NCBI RefSeq assembly: GCF_021730445.1
Contig: NZ_JADNRM010000004.1
Location: 49,521 to 113,520 of the forward strand
Length of the DNA: 64,000 nt
Direction of reading: 5' to 3'
DNA from: Phocaeicola faecalis
GTDB lineage: Bacteria; Bacteroidota; Bacteroidia; Bacteroidales; Bacteroidaceae
Position numbers and translations under genes: made by a program. This document shows positions 61,833-64,000 of this stretch, one piece after another (position 1 is the stretch's first letter; each line of letters opens with the position of its first letter). The notes beneath the pieces are model-generated. The model made no database searches. It saw only the letters and a list, made by a program, of their open reading frames with translations, and was not told where the DNA came from.

Positions 61833-63506
61833 ATGACACAAACAAAATTTTTCAGATGGGCGTTGCTGCTATGTCTTTCAGGTGCGATAAGCCCATTGGC
61901 TGCACAGGTCGTTGGAGAAAAAGCAAAGAAAGTAGAACAAATGCAAGTACTTAAAACTGATGGCAAAGTGCTGCGCATTACAGTTGATGGTAAAGAACAA
62001 CAAAGCCCATGGGTGATTACTCCCTCTCTTCGTCCCGACATATTTGAAACATCGGGAGAGGAAGTTGTATTTCGAAGCAAAATAGATACCATCCGGTTCA
62101 ATGTAGCCCGAGAAGGATGTTATGATTTTGTAGTGGTCACTAATCAAGGTGATTCCGCCATGACTCGAATAAAATGGGTATCGGCAAATCCTTTGGAAGA
62201 ACCTTCGCGGGATATGTTGAAGCGCTCTGCCGGTGGATTGCTTTCAAAGAAGCAAGCACAGTTCGACATCGACGCCTTAGTTTATACTCTCAGCGAAGTT
62301 CATCCCGATATGTTTTCCGTATGCAGACAAAGCGAATGGTTTAAATCGGTAAATAAGGTGAAACAGCAGTTGCCCGATTCTGTTACAACAGTGGAACTGT
62401 TTAAGTATGCGGCTCCGTTGGTTACAAAGTTAGGCGATGGACACACTATGCTTCGTTTCCCTTTTAATGATTATTTTACTCCATCTACTGTCCGGTTTCC
62501 TTTGTTTGTCAATGTAATGTCCGACTATACACTGCGCGCAAGAGCATGCATTGACAACTTGATACCCCAAGATGCTGAAGTCCTTTCCATCAACGGAAAG
62601 GGGAGTAGGGAGTTGATAGAATCGATGATGGATTATGCAAGCGGAGAACGCGATTTCTTCCGTATAGAACGTATTAACACTGATTTTTCGGCACTTTTTG
62701 AAATGATGTATGCTGCTGATAAATACGATGTAGTTTATCGTATGAAAGGTAGTGATAAGAAACTTGAAGCTACCTTGTATCCTACTGTATGGGCGGAACT
62801 TCTCCCCCGTATGCCGAAGAAGAAAGAACAGACTCGGGTGCAGGATTATTCTTTCAGAGTGGATGAAAAGAAGAATGTGGCCATTATGGATTTTAGAAGC
62901 TTTAACAATCCACAGCGAATGAAGATGTTTGCTGATTCTATGTTTGTCGTCCTGCGCGACAAGGGCATTAAGAATTTAATCATTGATTTACGCAATAACG
63001 GTGGAGGTAATTCGTTGGTAGGAGATATTCTTTTCCGCTATATCTCTCCTAAGCCTTTTAAGCAAATGGGCAAGGCTTTGGTACGTGTTACGCCCACCAC
63101 CATACGCTTGACGGGAAGAACTCAAATGGTTCCCGGATGGTCCTTTTATAATGATGAATCAAAAGAAAATCTTATCTCTCCGCTCACCAAAGAAGAAGGC
63201 CATTACGAAGGTGATGTATATCTGTTGATAAGTCATCATACATTCTCTTCTGCCGGTTCGTTTGCCTGGGCTTTTAAGGAGTTTGGTATGGGGACGGTTA
63301 TCGGGGAGGAATCCGGTGGCATGAATGTGAGTTTCGGTGATATCGTCTATTATAAGTTGCCGGTGTCGGGATTGAGATGTACTATTTCGTTCAAACGTTT
63401 TTGGCAATATGGTGCGGATGAAAAGAAAATACATGGTACATTGCCTGATTATACAGTGCCACAGGAAGATGCTTTGGCTAAAGCTTTCCAACTGATTAAG
63501 AAATAA
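61833..63506 (+). CDS. Exported S41-family (C-terminal processing type) peptidase
   Basis: A 557-aa protein with signal peptide (MTQTKFFRWALLLCLSGAI, ending PLAAQ) and a tricorn/S41 core at the C terminus: NLIIDLRNNGGGNSLVGDILFRYI and SHHTFSSAGSFAWAFKEF with nucleophile Ser near 472, GTVIGEESGGMNV after it. Residues about 130-330 hold a helical domain and no clear PDZ. Start at ATG 61833 gives the proper signal peptide; upstream ATGs at 61782 and 61809 add non-signal residues. Likely periplasmic or surface protein processing; target unknown. Confidence 0.92.
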   Translation: MTQTKFFRWALLLCLSGAISPLAAQVVGEKAKKVEQMQVLKTDGKVLRITVDGKEQQSPWVITPSLRPDIFETSGEEVVFRSKIDTIRFNVAREGCYDFVVVTNQGDSAMTRIKWVSANPLEEPSRDMLKRSAGGLLSKKQAQFDIDALVYTLSEVHPDMFSVCRQSEWFKSVNKVKQQLPDSVTTVELFKYAAPLVTKLGDGHTMLRFPFNDYFTPSTVRFPLFVNVMSDYTLRARACIDNLIPQDAEVLSINGKGSRELIESMMDYASGERDFFRIERINTDFSALFEMMYAADKYDVVYRMKGSDKKLEATLYPTVWAELLPRMPKKKEQTRVQDYSFRVDEKKNVAIMDFRSFNNPQRMKMFADSMFVVLRDKGIKNLIIDLRNNGGGNSLVGDILFRYISPKPFKQMGKALVRVTPTTIRLTGRTQMVPGWSFYNDESKENLISPLTKEEGHYEGDVYLLISHHTFSSAGSFAWAFKEFGMGTVIGEESGGMNVSFGDIVYYKLPVSGLRCTISFKRFWQYGADEKKIHGTLPDYTVPQEDALAKAFQLIKK

Positions 63507-63556
63507 AAAGGAGAGAAGTAGCTGTCGGGCTAGGTCACTTGTTTTTGGAGATTTAC

Positions 63557-63795
63557 ATATCATATTCACTAGCAAAGGGAAGAATAAGCCGTTTCATAGG
63601 GTCGGTTAAGGTCTTTTGAATGGAAGATTATTACAGACTCCGGCAATGGACTGTACAGTCCACTGTAGCAGACTGTACGGTCCACTGCAACGGACTATAC
63701 AGTCCGCTGCCGGAGACTGTAGTAATCCGACGGACACACAGGCATAATCGAAAGGACGAAAACGCTTAGGCTGCCTAATGAAACGACTTAGGGAG
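63557..63795 (-). repeat. Structured dispersed repeat, copy 2 (inverted relative to copy 1)
   Basis: The reverse complement of 41909-42148 with one substitution and one indel. Here the palindromes start at 63648, 63670 and 63692 (again 22 bp apart) and the outer stem is ACAGACTCCGGCA (63633-63645) with TGCCGGAGACTGT (63708-63720), which pairs perfectly in this copy. The rest of 63507-64000 holds a short direct repeat at 63959 and no gene. Confidence 0.92.
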
Positions 63796-63958
63796 CTCAA
63801 AACGATGCAGAGTTTAAAAAGGGTCAATCTGAAAACCCTGTGACGATAAGCATGAACTCTGAGTTACAATGCTGACGTCCAATCAAGTGCTCGTCTGATG
63901 TACTTGATTTATAATACTTTGGAAGGATGTATGTGTTTAGTATTGCAAACTTTAAATG

Positions 63959-63994
63959 TTTCTCAAATATTATGTCCACATACTTTTTGACTTG
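63959..63994 (+). repeat. Short direct repeat, copy 2 (matches 42181-42217)
   Basis: Starts TTTCTCAAA and ends ACTTTTTGACTTG in the same orientation as copy 1, with about 30 of 37 positions matching. The window ends just after it, so the element may extend further. Confidence 0.6.
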
Positions 63995-64000
63995 GCCCGT

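Noticed and set aside
63828..63850. Shared GAAAACCCTGT near both repeat copies (41791 and 63829)
   Set aside because: Only 11 bases with loose flanking similarity; could be chance.
1..64000. tRNA, rRNA, transposase, phage or integrase genes
   Set aside because: I looked for clover-leaf tails, DDE or integrase motifs and terminal repeats and saw none that I can support.

Overview
This window is chromosomal DNA of a gut Bacteroidales, most likely Bacteroides or a close relative. The evidence is a SusC/SusD pair with a periplasmic-propeller AraC regulator, the Bacteroidetes promoter signature (TTTG, about 19 bp, TAnnTTTG) in front of many genes, a bifunctional hisB, a short-form MenE, and many SPII lipoproteins with Bacteroides-type signals. 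There are no rRNA, tRNA, CRISPR, phage or transposase genes. Most of the region is ordinary chromosome with a few accessory islands.

Layout. 1-7507 is an array of six FtsX/MacB-type ABC permeases in three alternating pairs; the first is cut by the window edge. After a repeat-rich spacer come a small exported protein (7834), a TolC-like outer-membrane factor (8486) behind a sigma54-like promoter, an NtrC-type sigma54 response regulator (10007) and its sensor kinase (11371). These look like one export/envelope-stress module. 12662-15552 holds an MltF-like lytic transglycosylase and uridine kinase (minus strand), then a Dabb protein and a hotdog thioesterase. 15606-20149 is a histidine operon (hisG-hisD-hisC-hisB) headed by a His-rich leader peptide and attenuator. 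nadE, a PerR-like repressor with its own operator, reverse-type rubrerythrin, thioredoxin and an OmpH-like lipoprotein follow to 24854. 25080-32922 has pepD, an endonuclease/phosphatase-fold protein, a very large Schlafen/AlbA-type protein, rlmH and nadC.

32973-41613 is a small polysaccharide utilisation locus. A transmembrane propeller-AraC regulator without kinase or receiver domains is divergent from a GH16 glucanase, SusC and SusD. A 700-bp spacer follows with a structured repeat whose near-identical inverted copy lies at 63557. 42516-48877 is the menaquinone cluster menI-menF-menD-menB-menC-menE (minus strand). 49059-52888 holds an SLC13 permease, a MATE exporter and a thioredoxin-fold protein without active-site cysteines.

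53123-59385 is a sulfur/redox-flavoured block. It has a CoA-disulfide-reductase/rhodanese/TusA/DsrE fusion, a MarR regulator, a LytTR response regulator, an exported TlpA-like thioredoxin and a LytS-type kinase. The window ends with a ClC chloride channel, QueH, an S41 peptidase and the second repeat copy.

The items most worth follow-up are: the repeat with three 14-bp palindromes at exact 22-bp spacing inside a long outer stem; the kinase-less propeller-AraC regulator; the redox block in which a secreted thioredoxin lies between the two halves of a two-component system; the sigma54-like promoter in front of tolC; the His leader; and the large AlbA/S1-like protein. All functional assignments are from sequence reading alone, with no database search.
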